The notes beneath the pieces were generated by a model, which worked only from the letters and a program-made list of their open reading frames with translations, searched no databases and was not told the DNA's origin. A stretch of 64,000 nucleotides of DNA from assembly GCF_001514195.1 (NCBI RefSeq), contig NZ_KQ948734.1:997076-1061075 (forward strand). Direction: 5' to 3'. This DNA comes from Streptomyces griseorubiginosus. Its GTDB lineage: Bacteria > Actinomycetota > Actinomycetes > Streptomycetales > Streptomycetaceae. Below are positions 1 through 7,963 of this stretch, one piece after another (the first letter of the stretch is position 1; every line of letters starts with the position of its first letter). The translations under genes were made by a program, and so were the position numbers.

Positions 1-2
1 CC

Positions 3-257
3 CCCCTCCTCACCACCCTCGCCGCCCACCCCCGCACCCTCCAAGCCGTCGCCGCGCACCACGCCCCCGACCGGCTCGCCCGGCATCTCGTCACCGTCGC
101 CGATGCCGCTCTGCCGTTCCTTCTCACCGTCCTTCCGCGCGGCGCGGAGAAACCCTCGGCCGCCCACCGTGCCCGGCTCGCGCTCGCCGAAGCCGTCGGG
201 GCGGTGCTGGCCGGTGGCCTGTCCCTGCTCGGCATCGACGCACCCGAACACCTCTGA
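3..257 (+). CDS. ArgS-like DALR anticodon-binding domain protein (3' end only)
   Basis: The reading frame is open from base 3 to a TGA at 255-257 and the gene begins outside the window. The last residues read LALAEAVGAVLAGGLSLLGIDAPEHL. This is the usual C-terminal helix and ending of arginyl-tRNA synthetase DALR domains (...VLxxGLxLLGIxAPExM). In actinobacteria an argS or argS-like gene typically lies just upstream of lysA, and here lysA starts 12 bases after the stop, so co-transcription is likely. Whether this is a full synthetase or only a stand-alone DALR protein cannot be decided from 84 residues; streptomycetes often carry a separate short DALR protein here. Confidence 0.7.
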   Translation, partial: PLLTTLAAHPRTLQAVAAHHAPDRLARHLVTVADAALPFLLTVLPRGAEKPSAAHRARLALAEAVGAVLAGGLSLLGIDAPEHL

Positions 258-269
258 AAGACGACAAAG

Positions 270-1661
270 ATGAGCCGTTCCGCACACCCCGCCGGGCCCC
301 GCCACGCCGACGTCCTCCCCGAGGGGCACTACTCCGCCCCGCCCGCCGACCTCAACACCCTCGACCGCAAGGTGTGGGCCCAGACCGTCGGCCGCAACGA
401 GGACGGTGTCGTGACCGTCGGCGGTGTCGACGTCAAGGCCCTCGCCGAGGAGCACGGCACCCCCGCCTACATCGTCGACGAGGCCGACTTCCGGGCACGC
501 GCGCGTGCGTGGCGTACCGCCTTCGGGCACGACGCCGACGTCTTCTACGCCGGCAAGGCGTTCCTCTCCCGTGCCGTCGTGCGCTGGCTGCACGACGAGG
601 GGCTGAACCTCGACGTCTGCTCCGGCGGCGAACTCGCCACCGCGCTCTCCGCCGGCATGCCCGCCGACCGCATCGCCTTCCACGGCAACAACAAGTCCGA
701 GCAGGAGATCACCCGGGCCGTCGAGAGCGGTGTCGGGCGGATCGTCCTCGACTCCTTCCAGGAGATCGTCCGGGTCGCGCACATCGCCCAGAGCCTGGGC
801 AAGCGGCAGCGCGTCCAGATCCGGATCACCGTCGGCGTCGAGGCGCACACCCACGAGTTCATCGCCACCGCTCACGAGGACCAGAAGTTCGGCATCCCGC
901 TCGCCGGCGGACAGGCCGCCGAGGCCGTGAGGCGGGCGCTGAAGCTCGACGGGCTCGAACTCATCGGGATCCACTCCCACATCGGGTCGCAGATCTTCGA
1001 CATGTCCGGCTTCGAGGTCGCCGCGCACCGCGTGGTCGGGCTGCTCAAGGACATCCGTGACGAGCACGGCGTCGAGCTGCCCGAGATCGACCTCGGGGGC
1101 GGGCTCGGGATCGCCTACACCTCCGCCGACGACCCGCGCGAACCGCACGAGATCGCCAAGGCCCTCACCGAGATCGTCAGCCGGGAGTGCGAGGCCGCCC
1201 GGCTGCGCACGCCGCGCATCTCCGTCGAGCCCGGCCGCGCCATCGTCGGGCCCACCGCCTTCACTCTCTACGAGGTCGGCACCATCAAGCCCCTCGACGG
1301 GCTGCGCACCTATGTCTCCGTCGACGGCGGGATGTCGGACAACATCCGCACCGCGCTGTACGACGCCGAGTACTCCGTGGCCCTCGTGTCCCGGACCAGT
1401 GACGCCGAGCCGATGCTCGCGCGGGTCGTCGGCAAGCACTGCGAGAGCGGGGACATCGTGGTGAAGGACGCGTTCCTGCCGGCCGACCTGGCACCGGGTG
1501 ACCTGATCGCCGTACCCGCGACGGGCGCCTACTGCCGGTCCATGGCCAGCAACTACAACCACGTCCTGCGTCCGCCGGTCGTCGCCGTCCACGACGGGGA
1601 GTCCCGGGTCATCGTCCGCCGCGAGACGGAGGAGGACCTGCTGCGGCTCGACGTCGGCTGA
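270..1661 (+). CDS. lysA: Diaminopimelate decarboxylase
   Basis: This cytoplasmic PLP enzyme decarboxylates meso-diaminopimelate to L-lysine, the last step of lysine synthesis. The protein has 463 residues. The PLP lysine is K96 in VFYAGKAFLS at the start of the alanine-racemase-like barrel. HIGSQ and the glycine-rich GGGLG phosphate-binding segment follow. The C-terminal beta domain carries the HCESGD motif, whose cysteine helps bind substrate across the dimer. The ATG at 270 follows the upstream stop by 12 bases with only a weak AAAG-type ribosome site, suggesting translational coupling. The stop codon lies inside a 48-bp tandem duplication, and hom follows. Confidence 0.97.
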   Translation: MSRSAHPAGPRHADVLPEGHYSAPPADLNTLDRKVWAQTVGRNEDGVVTVGGVDVKALAEEHGTPAYIVDEADFRARARAWRTAFGHDADVFYAGKAFLSRAVVRWLHDEGLNLDVCSGGELATALSAGMPADRIAFHGNNKSEQEITRAVESGVGRIVLDSFQEIVRVAHIAQSLGKRQRVQIRITVGVEAHTHEFIATAHEDQKFGIPLAGGQAAEAVRRALKLDGLELIGIHSHIGSQIFDMSGFEVAAHRVVGLLKDIRDEHGVELPEIDLGGGLGIAYTSADDPREPHEIAKALTEIVSRECEAARLRTPRISVEPGRAIVGPTAFTLYEVGTIKPLDGLRTYVSVDGGMSDNIRTALYDAEYSVALVSRTSDAEPMLARVVGKHCESGDIVVKDAFLPADLAPGDLIAVPATGAYCRSMASNYNHVLRPPVVAVHDGESRVIVRRETEEDLLRLDVG

Positions 1662-1755
1662 GCGCAGGAGCGCGCGAAGGAAGGTCTACGGTCTCCCACC
1701 CCCGTACGAGCGCGGGAACGCGCAAAGGAAGATCTACGGTCTTCCACCCCCGTAC
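1660..1755 (+). repeat. Two tandem 48-bp imperfect repeats starting in the lysA stop codon
   Basis: Copy 1 is 1660-1707 and copy 2 is 1708-1755, directly abutting. They match at 43 of 48 positions, and all five differences are transitions. Copy 1 begins with the last two bases of the lysA TGA. Each copy ends CCACCCCCGTAC. Copy 2 contains a perfect 6-bp hairpin, GGAAGA (1727-1732) with TCTTCC (1739-1744); in copy 1 the same stem has a mismatch. The function is unknown. Confidence 0.85.
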
Positions 1756-1768
1756 AAATGAAATAGAT

Positions 1769-1817
1769 GTCTCATATTCCGGACGAGGGGCAGAAACTCC
1801 CGTCCGGTGAGTGAGAC
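1769..1817 (+). promoter_or_regulatory. Nested hairpin in the hom leader, overlapping a 15-codon upstream ORF
   Basis: The outer arms GTCTCA (1769-1774) and TGAGAC (1812-1817) enclose the inner arms CCGGACG (1779-1785) and CGTCCGG (1801-1807). The two stems are separated by symmetrical 4-nt internal loops, and further G-C pairs extend the inner stem. A short ORF, ATG 1767 to TGA 1814 (MSHIPDEGQKLPSGE), runs through the structure; it overlaps the TAG of an even shorter ATG-AAA-TAG at 1758-1766. The position 37 bases before hom suggests leader or operator control. No Thr- or Ile-rich leader peptide is present. Confidence 0.5.
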
Positions 1818-1853
1818 TGGTCCCACCGTGACGGTATGAGGAAACGAGGTCGG

Positions 1854-3146
1854 ATGATGCGTACGCGTCCGCTGAAGGTGGCGCTGCTGGGCTGTGGAGT
1901 GGTCGGCTCAGAGGTGGCGCGCATCATGACGACGCACGCTGACGACCTCGCCGCGCGGATCGGGGCTCCGGTGGAGCTCGCGGGGGTCGCCGTACGGCGG
2001 CCCTCCAAGGTGCGCGAGGGCATCCCGCAGGACCTCGTCACCACCGACGCCACCGCCCTCGTCAAACGCGGGGACATCGACGTGGTCGTGGAGGTGATCG
2101 GGGGGATCGAGCCCGCCCGGTCCCTCATCACCACCGCCTTCGAGCACGGCGCGTCGGTCGTCTCCGCCAACAAGGCCCTCCTCGCCCAGGACGGGGCCGC
2201 GCTCCACGCCGCCGCCGACCAGCACGGCAAGGACCTCTACTACGAGGCCGCCGTCGCCGGTGCCATCCCGCTGATCCGTCCGCTGCGCGAGTCCCTCGCC
2301 GGCGACAAGGTCAACCGGGTCCTGGGGATCGTCAACGGCACGACCAACTTCATCCTCGACAAGATGGACTCCACGGGGGCGGGCTACCAGGAGGCCCTCG
2401 ACGAGGCCACCGCCCTCGGGTACGCGGAGGCCGACCCGACCGCCGACGTCGAGGGCTTCGACGCCGCCGCCAAGGCCGCCATCCTCGCCGGGATCGCCTT
2501 CCACACGCGCGTGCGCCTCGACGACGTCTACCGCGAGGGCATGACCGAGGTCACCGCCGCCGACTTCGCCTCCGCGAAGGAGATGGGCTGCACCATCAAG
2601 CTGCTCGCCATCTGCGAGCGCGCCGAGGACGGCCGGTCCGTCACCGCGCGCGTGCACCCCGCGATGATCCCCCTCACCCACCCGCTCGCCTCCGTCCGCG
2701 GCGCCTACAACGCCGTGTTCGTCGAGTCCGACGCCTCCGGCCAGCTGATGTTCTACGGCCCCGGAGCGGGCGGCGCCCCCACCGCCTCCGCCGTCCTCGG
2801 CGACCTCGTCGCCGTCTGCCGCAACCGCCTCAGCGGTACGACGGGTCCGGGCGAGTCCGCGTACGCCGCCCTGCCCGTCGAGGGCATGGGCGAGGTCGTC
2901 ACGCGCTACCACATCAGCCTGGACGTGGCGGACAAACCGGGTGTTCTCGCCCAGGTGGCCACCGTGTTCGCCGAGCACGGGGTGTCCATCGATACCGTTC
3001 GGCAGCAGGGGAAGGACGGCGAGGCGTCCCTCGTCGTCGTCACGCACCGCGCGTCGGACGCCGCCCTCGGCGGCACCGTCGAGGCGCTGCGCAAGCTCGA
3101 CACCGTGCGGGGTGTCGCCAGCATCATGCGGGTTGAAGGAGAGTAA
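1854..3146 (+). CDS. hom: Homoserine dehydrogenase
   Basis: The enzyme reduces aspartate semialdehyde to homoserine with NAD(P)H, the branch point to threonine and methionine. The protein (430 residues from ATG 1854) begins MMRTRPLKVALLGCGVVGSEV, with the Rossmann motif GCGVVG near residue 14. The catalytic domain is followed by a C-terminal ACT domain (about residues 350-425, ADKPGVLAQVATVFAEHGVSIDTVRQ) that normally mediates threonine feedback inhibition. GAGGT at 1846-1850 is the ribosome site. It fits ATG 1857 slightly better than ATG 1854; the in-frame ATG at 1836 is too far upstream of it. thrC follows after 6 bases, so the two form an operon. Confidence 0.96.
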   Translation: MMRTRPLKVALLGCGVVGSEVARIMTTHADDLAARIGAPVELAGVAVRRPSKVREGIPQDLVTTDATALVKRGDIDVVVEVIGGIEPARSLITTAFEHGASVVSANKALLAQDGAALHAAADQHGKDLYYEAAVAGAIPLIRPLRESLAGDKVNRVLGIVNGTTNFILDKMDSTGAGYQEALDEATALGYAEADPTADVEGFDAAAKAAILAGIAFHTRVRLDDVYREGMTEVTAADFASAKEMGCTIKLLAICERAEDGRSVTARVHPAMIPLTHPLASVRGAYNAVFVESDASGQLMFYGPGAGGAPTASAVLGDLVAVCRNRLSGTTGPGESAYAALPVEGMGEVVTRYHISLDVADKPGVLAQVATVFAEHGVSIDTVRQQGKDGEASLVVVTHRASDAALGGTVEALRKLDTVRGVASIMRVEGE

Positions 3147-3152
3147 CCAGCA

Positions 3153-4211
3153 ATGACCCACCAGTGGCGCGGAATCATCGAGGAGTACCGGGACCGGCTG
3201 CCCGTCTCCGACAGCACCCCGGTCGTGACGCTCCGCGAGGGCGGCACGCCCCTCGTGCCCGCGCAGGTGCTCTCCGAGCGCACCGGGTGCGAGGTCCACC
3301 TCAAGGTGGAGGGCGCCAACCCCACCGGTTCCTTCAAGGACCGCGGCATGACCATGGCCATCACGCGGGCCAAGGAGGAGGGCGCCAAGGCGGTCATCTG
3401 CGCCTCCACCGGCAACACCTCGGCGTCCGCCGCCGCCTACGCCGTCCGCGCGGGCATGGTCTGTGCCGTGCTCGTGCCGCGGGGCAAGATCGCGCTCGGC
3501 AAGATGGGCCAGGCCCTCGTGCACGGCGCCAAGATCCTCCAGGTCGACGGCAACTTCGACGACTGCCTCACCCTGGCCCGCTCGCTGAGCGACAACTACC
3601 CGGTGGCGCTGGTCAATTCGGTCAACCCGGTCCGCATCGAGGGCCAGAAGACGGGCGCCTTCGAGATCGTCGACATGCTCGGCGACGCGCCCGACGTCCA
3701 CGTCCTGCCCGTGGGCAACGCCGGCAACATCACGGCGTACTGGAAGGGCTACAAGGAGTACGCCGCCGACGGGGTCGCCGCGAAGACGCCCCGCATGTGG
3801 GGCTTCCAGGCCTCCGGCAGCGCCCCGATCGTGCGCGGCGAGGTCGTCAAGGACCCCTCGACCATCGCCACCGCGATCCGCATCGGCAACCCCGCCTCCT
3901 GGAAGTTCGCGCTGGCCGCGCAGGAGGAGTCCGGCGGCTTCATCGACGAGGTGACGGACCGCGAGATCCTGCGCGCCTACCGGCTGTTGGCCGCGCAGGA
4001 GGGCGTCTTCGTGGAGCCCGCCTCGGCCGCGTCGGTGGCTGGTCTGCTGAAGGCGGCCGAGCAGGGCAAGGTCGACCCGGGCCAGAAGATCGTGTGCACC
4101 GTCACCGGCAACGGCCTCAAGGACCCCGACTGGGCGGTCGCGGGCGCCCCGCAGCCGGTCACCGTGCCGGTCGACGCGGCGACGGCGGCCGAGCGCCTCG
4201 GGCTCGTCTGA
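3153..4211 (+). CDS. thrC: Threonine synthase
   Basis: This PLP enzyme converts O-phosphohomoserine to threonine. It has 352 residues, the short bacterial type. The PLP lysine is K62 in [11 protein letters not shown], and the phosphate-binding loop is seen in [14 protein letters not shown]. The start follows GAAGGAGAG, which overlaps the end of hom, so the two genes are translationally linked. thrB lies 247 bases downstream in the same direction and supplies the substrate. Confidence 0.96.
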   Translation: MTHQWRGIIEEYRDRLPVSDSTPVVTLREGGTPLVPAQVLSERTGCEVHLKVEGANPTGSFKDRGMTMAITRAKEEGAKAVICASTGNTSASAAAYAVRAGMVCAVLVPRGKIALGKMGQALVHGAKILQVDGNFDDCLTLARSLSDNYPVALVNSVNPVRIEGQKTGAFEIVDMLGDAPDVHVLPVGNAGNITAYWKGYKEYAADGVAAKTPRMWGFQASGSAPIVRGEVVKDPSTIATAIRIGNPASWKFALAAQEESGGFIDEVTDREILRAYRLLAAQEGVFVEPASAASVAGLLKAAEQGKVDPGQKIVCTVTGNGLKDPDWAVAGAPQPVTVPVDAATAAERLGLV

Positions 4212-4317
4212 CCCGGAATCAGCGGCTCCACCGGGAGATCCCGGTAAGGGGTGCACAGGGGGCTTACGACACGCATCGTGCGCCTCCTGTGCGCCCTATG
4301 TCGCCACAGAACCTTCC

Positions 4318-4417
4318 TTCGATAGGCTGTACCGAACCCGCCCGCTGCATATGCCTCCGCGCATGGCAGGCAGCCGCGTCATCTGCGCGGCCTGAGGGTC
4401 TCCGGATACCTATCGAA
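4318..4417 (+). promoter_or_regulatory. Inverted-repeat leader upstream of thrB with a 14-residue ORF
   Basis: TTCGATAGG (4318-4326) and CCTATCGAA (4409-4417) are perfect 9-bp inverted copies about 80 bases apart. Between them lies a short ORF, ATG 4351 to TGA 4395 (MPPRMAGSRVICAA), and a small internal hairpin, GCCGCG with CGCGGC. The block fills most of the thrC-thrB gap and ends 41 bases before thrB. It could be a structured leader or a pair of operator half sites. No clear -10/-35 pair was identified. Confidence 0.4.
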
Positions 4418-4458
4418 CGTTTTCGACCATCACGCAGCTCAAGGAGTGTCATCGAGAG

Positions 4459-5388
4459 ATGGCCGGTCCCGCCTTCCGCGCCGCCGCCGTCCGGGTGCGC
4501 GTCCCCGCCACCAGCGCCAACCTCGGCCCGGGCTTCGACGCCCTGGGCCTCTCGCTGGGGCTCTATGACGACATCGTCGTCCGGGTGGCCGATTCCGGGC
4601 TGCACATCGACATCGCGGGGGAGGGCAGCGAGACGCTCCCGCGTGACGAGAGCCACCTGCTCGTACGCTCCCTGCGCACCGCCTTCGACCTGCTGGGCGG
4701 CCAGCCGCGCGGCCTGGAGATCGTCTGCGCCAACCGCATCCCGCACGGCCGGGGCCTCGGCTCCTCGTCGGCCGCCATCTGCGCCGGGATCGTCGCCGCG
4801 CGTGCCGTGACCATAGGCGGCGAGGCCCGCCTCGACGACACCGCGCTGCTGGAACTCGCCACCGAGATCGAGGGCCACCCGGACAACGTGGCCCCGTGTC
4901 TGCTCGGCGGTTTCACGCTCGCCTGGATGGAGTCCGGTGCCGCCCGGGCGATCAGGCTGGAGCCCCACGATTCCATCGTTCCGGTGGTTTTCGTGCCCGG
5001 GAAGCCCGTGCTGACCGAGACCGCGCGCGGACTGCTCCCGCGCACCGTGCCGCACGTCGACGCCGCCGCCAACGCGGGCCGTGCCGCGCTGCTCGTCGAG
5101 GCCCTGACCAGGCGCCCCGAGCTGCTGCTGCCGGCCACCGAGGACCGTCTCCACCAGGAGTACCGCGCGCCCGCCATGCCGGAGAGCGCCGCGCTGGTGG
5201 AGCGGCTGCGGGCCGACGGAGTGCCGGCGGTCATCTCGGGAGCGGGCCCGACCGTGCTCGCGCTGGTCGACGCGGACAGCGCCGACAAGGTGGCCCACCT
5301 GGCCGGTGAGGGATGGGCCGCCAACCGGCTCGAACTGGACGACCAGGGGGCGAGCGTCCTTCCGCTCGCGGCCGCCAGTGACATGTGA
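4459..5388 (+). CDS. thrB: Homoserine kinase
   Basis: A GHMP-family kinase that phosphorylates homoserine to O-phosphohomoserine, the ThrC substrate. The protein has 309 residues. The GHMP ATP-binding motif is GRGLGSSSAAI at about residues 98-108, and an N-terminal VPATSANLGPGFDALG motif is typical of ThrB. AAGGAG at 4441 is rather distant; GAGAG just before ATG 4459 may also contribute. A hairpin terminator follows directly after the stop, so thrB ends the threonine cluster and rho has its own promoter region. Confidence 0.96.
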   Translation: MAGPAFRAAAVRVRVPATSANLGPGFDALGLSLGLYDDIVVRVADSGLHIDIAGEGSETLPRDESHLLVRSLRTAFDLLGGQPRGLEIVCANRIPHGRGLGSSSAAICAGIVAARAVTIGGEARLDDTALLELATEIEGHPDNVAPCLLGGFTLAWMESGAARAIRLEPHDSIVPVVFVPGKPVLTETARGLLPRTVPHVDAAANAGRAALLVEALTRRPELLLPATEDRLHQEYRAPAMPESAALVERLRADGVPAVISGAGPTVLALVDADSADKVAHLAGEGWAANRLELDDQGASVLPLAAASDM

Positions 5389-5411
5389 GATCCGGCGTGT
5401 GCCGGATTTCG
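5388..5411 (+). terminator. Terminator after thrB
   Basis: ATCCGGC (5390-5396), a GTGT loop and GCCGGAT (5401-5407) form a perfect 7-bp stem starting at the thrB stop codon and followed by TTTC. It is a short but plausible intrinsic terminator. Confidence 0.6.
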
Positions 5412-5799
5412 AGAGGGGGAATGTTTGTTGGATCCGGTAGTGTTAACCTCAAGTCTGCACCCGACCCCACCATGGCGAGGTGCTTCACGTCCCCGTCCGG
5501 GACAGACATTCTTCCGGGAGCCTCCCAAGCCGCACTGTGTTTCGTACGACGTACATGGGCAGTACCTCGTACGCGAGCACTGAGCGACTTGCCGGGCACG
5601 CTCCGGAACCGGTGCGACCAAGCCGCATGACACGGACACTCAGTGCCACGGCTGTCGGAAGCGCCGACGTCACCACATTTTTCCGCCGCTGAGGCGGACC
5701 ACCGCCCCGGCTCGGTCCACAAGGATGGGACCGACGTCGGACAGCACAAACGGTCGCCGAGCCAGACAGGCCGACGTCCGCTCCAGGGAAGGACCCTTC
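5412..5799 (+). promoter_or_regulatory. Long untranslated leader and promoter region of rho
   Basis: This gene-free stretch of nearly 390 bases separates thrB from rho. A TAGTGT hexamer near 5438 is a possible -10. Downstream lie a GTCCC/GGGAC hairpin near 5490 and several CGTAC-containing palindromic stretches around 5545-5575. Rho commonly autoregulates through a long leader in bacteria, and such a leader fits here. That link is inference; no transcript start can be assigned with certainty. Confidence 0.4.
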
Positions 5800-7833
5800 G
5801 TGAGCGACACCACCGATCTGATGGGCGCACGTGTCGAGGAGACCGCTGCCGCGCCCGACACGGACGCCTCCGCGCCTGCCAGCGGTGCCGGCTCCCGGCG
5901 GCGCCGCGGTACCGGCCTCGACGGCATGGTGCTGGCCGAGCTGCAGCAGGTCGCATCCGGCCTCGGCATCAGGGGCACCGCGCGTATGCGCAAGAGCCAG
6001 CTGATCGAGGTCATCAAGGAGGCGCAGGCGGGAGGTGGTGCCCCGGCCAAGGCCGACACCGCCGCCGACGCCAAGCCGAAGCGCCGCGCCACCTCCAAGG
6101 CCCGTACCGGCGAGACCGCCGAGAAGAAGGCGGAGGCGAAGGCCGAGGCCCCCGCCGAGAAGGCCGTGGCCCAGCAGCAGATCGAGATCCCCGGCCAGCC
6201 GGCCGCCGAGCGCGGAAGCGACGACGCTCCCGCCGAGCGCCGTCGCCGCCGCGCCACCGCCGAGGCCGGTGCCCCCGCGGGCGGCACCGAGACGATCGTG
6301 GCCGAGGCGAAGACCGAGCCCAAGGCCGAGACGCCCGCCCAGGCCCAGCAGCAGCCGCAGGCCGACGCCGACGGCGAGGGCCGTGGCCGCCGCGACCGCC
6401 GTGACCGCGGCCGGGACCGCGGCGAGCGGGGCGACCGCCAGGACCGCGGTGACCGTCGCAAGGGCGACGACCAGCAGCAGGGCCAGGGCGGCGGTCAGCG
6501 CCAGCAGCAGAACCAACAGCAGGGCGGCGGCCGTCAGGACCGCCAGGACCGGCAGCAGCGCGACAACGGCCCGCAGGACGACGACGACTTCGAGGGCGGC
6601 CGCCGCGGCCGTCGAGGCCGTTACCGGGACCGCCGTGGCCGTCGTGGCCGCGACGAGATCGGTGGCGCGGGCGAGCCGCAGATCAACGAGGACGACGTCC
6701 TGATCCCGGTCGCGGGCATCCTGGACATCCTCGACAACTACGCCTTCATCCGGACCTCGGGCTACCTGCCCGGGCCGAACGACGTGTACGTCTCCCTCGC
6801 CCAGGTCCGCAAGAACGGCCTGCGCAAGGGCGACCACATCACTGGCGCGGTCCGCCAGCCCAAGGAAGGCGAGCGGCGCGAGAAGTTCAACGCGCTGGTG
6901 CGACTGGACTCCGTCAACGGCATGGCGCCCGAACACGGCCGCGGCCGCCCGGAGTTCAACAAGCTCACCCCGCTGTACCCGCAGGACCGCCTGCGCCTGG
7001 AGACCGACCCGGGCGTGCTGACCACGCGGATCATCGACCTCGTGTCGCCGATCGGCAAGGGCCAGCGCGGTCTGATCGTGGCCCCGCCGAAGACCGGCAA
7101 GACCATGATCATGCAGGCGATCGCCAACGCGATCACCCACAACAACCCCGAGTGCCACCTGATGGTCGTCCTGGTCGACGAGCGTCCGGAAGAGGTCACC
7201 GACATGCAGCGGTCGGTCAAGGGCGAGGTCATCTCCTCGACCTTCGACCGTCCGGCCGAGGACCACACCACGGTCGCCGAGCTCGCCATCGAGCGCGCCA
7301 AGCGCCTGGTGGAGCTGGGCCACGACGTGGTCGTGCTGCTCGACTCGATCACGCGTCTGGGCCGTGCGTACAACCTCGCGGCGCCCGCCTCCGGCCGCAT
7401 CCTCTCCGGTGGTGTCGACTCGACCGCCCTCTACCCGCCGAAGCGCTTCTTCGGTGCGGCCCGCAACATCGAGGACGGCGGCTCGCTGACCATCCTCGCC
7501 ACCGCGCTGGTGGACACCGGGTCCCGCATGGACGAGGTGATCTTCGAGGAGTTCAAGGGCACCGGCAACATGGAGCTCAAGCTCGACCGCAAGCTCGCCG
7601 ACAAGCGCATCTTCCCCGCGGTGGACGTCGACGCGTCCGGTACCCGCAAGGAGGAGATCCTGCTCGGCAACGAGGAGCTGGCGGTCGTGTGGAAGCTGCG
7701 CCGGGTGCTGCACGCGCTCGACCAGCAGCAGGCGATCGAGCTGCTCCTCGACAAGATGAAGCAGACCAAGTCGAACGTCGAGTTCCTGATGCAGATCCAG
7801 AAGACGACGCCCACTCCCGGCAACGGTGACTGA
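5800..7833 (+). CDS. rho: Transcription termination factor Rho
   Basis: A hexameric RNA-dependent ATPase helicase that ends transcription. From GTG 5800 (VSDTTDLMG) the protein has 677 residues, far longer than E. coli Rho (419). A Rho N-terminal domain (about 40-75, [15 protein letters not shown]) is followed by a roughly 220-residue Arg/Gly/Gln/Asp-rich insertion, [19 protein letters not shown]. The RNA-binding fold ([18 protein letters not shown]) and ATPase core come next; Walker A is APPKTGKT and the [11 protein letters not shown] motif is present. AGGGAAGGA at 5785 sets the start; the in-frame ATG at 5725 lacks a ribosome site. Such insertions are known in actinobacterial Rho and add RNA-binding capacity. 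Confidence 0.96.
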   Translation: MSDTTDLMGARVEETAAAPDTDASAPASGAGSRRRRGTGLDGMVLAELQQVASGLGIRGTARMRKSQLIEVIKEAQAGGGAPAKADTAADAKPKRRATSKARTGETAEKKAEAKAEAPAEKAVAQQQIEIPGQPAAERGSDDAPAERRRRRATAEAGAPAGGTETIVAEAKTEPKAETPAQAQQQPQADADGEGRGRRDRRDRGRDRGERGDRQDRGDRRKGDDQQQGQGGGQRQQQNQQQGGGRQDRQDRQQRDNGPQDDDDFEGGRRGRRGRYRDRRGRRGRDEIGGAGEPQINEDDVLIPVAGILDILDNYAFIRTSGYLPGPNDVYVSLAQVRKNGLRKGDHITGAVRQPKEGERREKFNALVRLDSVNGMAPEHGRGRPEFNKLTPLYPQDRLRLETDPGVLTTRIIDLVSPIGKGQRGLIVAPPKTGKTMIMQAIANAITHNNPECHLMVVLVDERPEEVTDMQRSVKGEVISSTFDRPAEDHTTVAELAIERAKRLVELGHDVVVLLDSITRLGRAYNLAAPASGRILSGGVDSTALYPPKRFFGAARNIEDGGSLTILATALVDTGSRMDEVIFEEFKGTGNMELKLDRKLADKRIFPAVDVDASGTRKEEILLGNEELAVVWKLRRVLHALDQQQAIELLLDKMKQTKSNVEFLMQIQKTTPTPGNGD

Positions 7834-7845
7834 GCAAAGTCCGTG

Positions 7846-7883
7846 AAAGGGCCGCCCCCCGTTTCGGGGGGGCGGCCCTTTTT
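7846..7883 (+). terminator. Strong intrinsic terminator after rho
   Basis: AAAGGGCCGCCCCCC pairs with GGGGGGCGGCCCTTT around a short TTTC loop, and a T tract follows (7879-7883). It starts 12 bases after the rho stop codon. Confidence 0.92.
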
Positions 7884-7963
7884 GGTCTCTCCTGGCGGGA
7901 TACGATCACGCTCTTCGGCCGCATTCGCGATGTCCGAACTTCTGATCCCTAGGGGGGACTTGC

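Noticed and set aside
1769..1835. T-box or amino-acid attenuator before hom
   Set aside because: No T-box core was found and the short ORF lacks runs of Thr, Ile or Met codons.
1908..4256. A 782-codon minus-strand frame across hom and thrC
   Set aside because: It is antisense to two genes with complete motifs and has no family pattern or start signal.
5485..7713. A 742-codon minus-strand frame opposite rho
   Set aside because: It mirrors the Arg-rich insertion and ATPase of rho; composition is skewed and there is no ribosome site.
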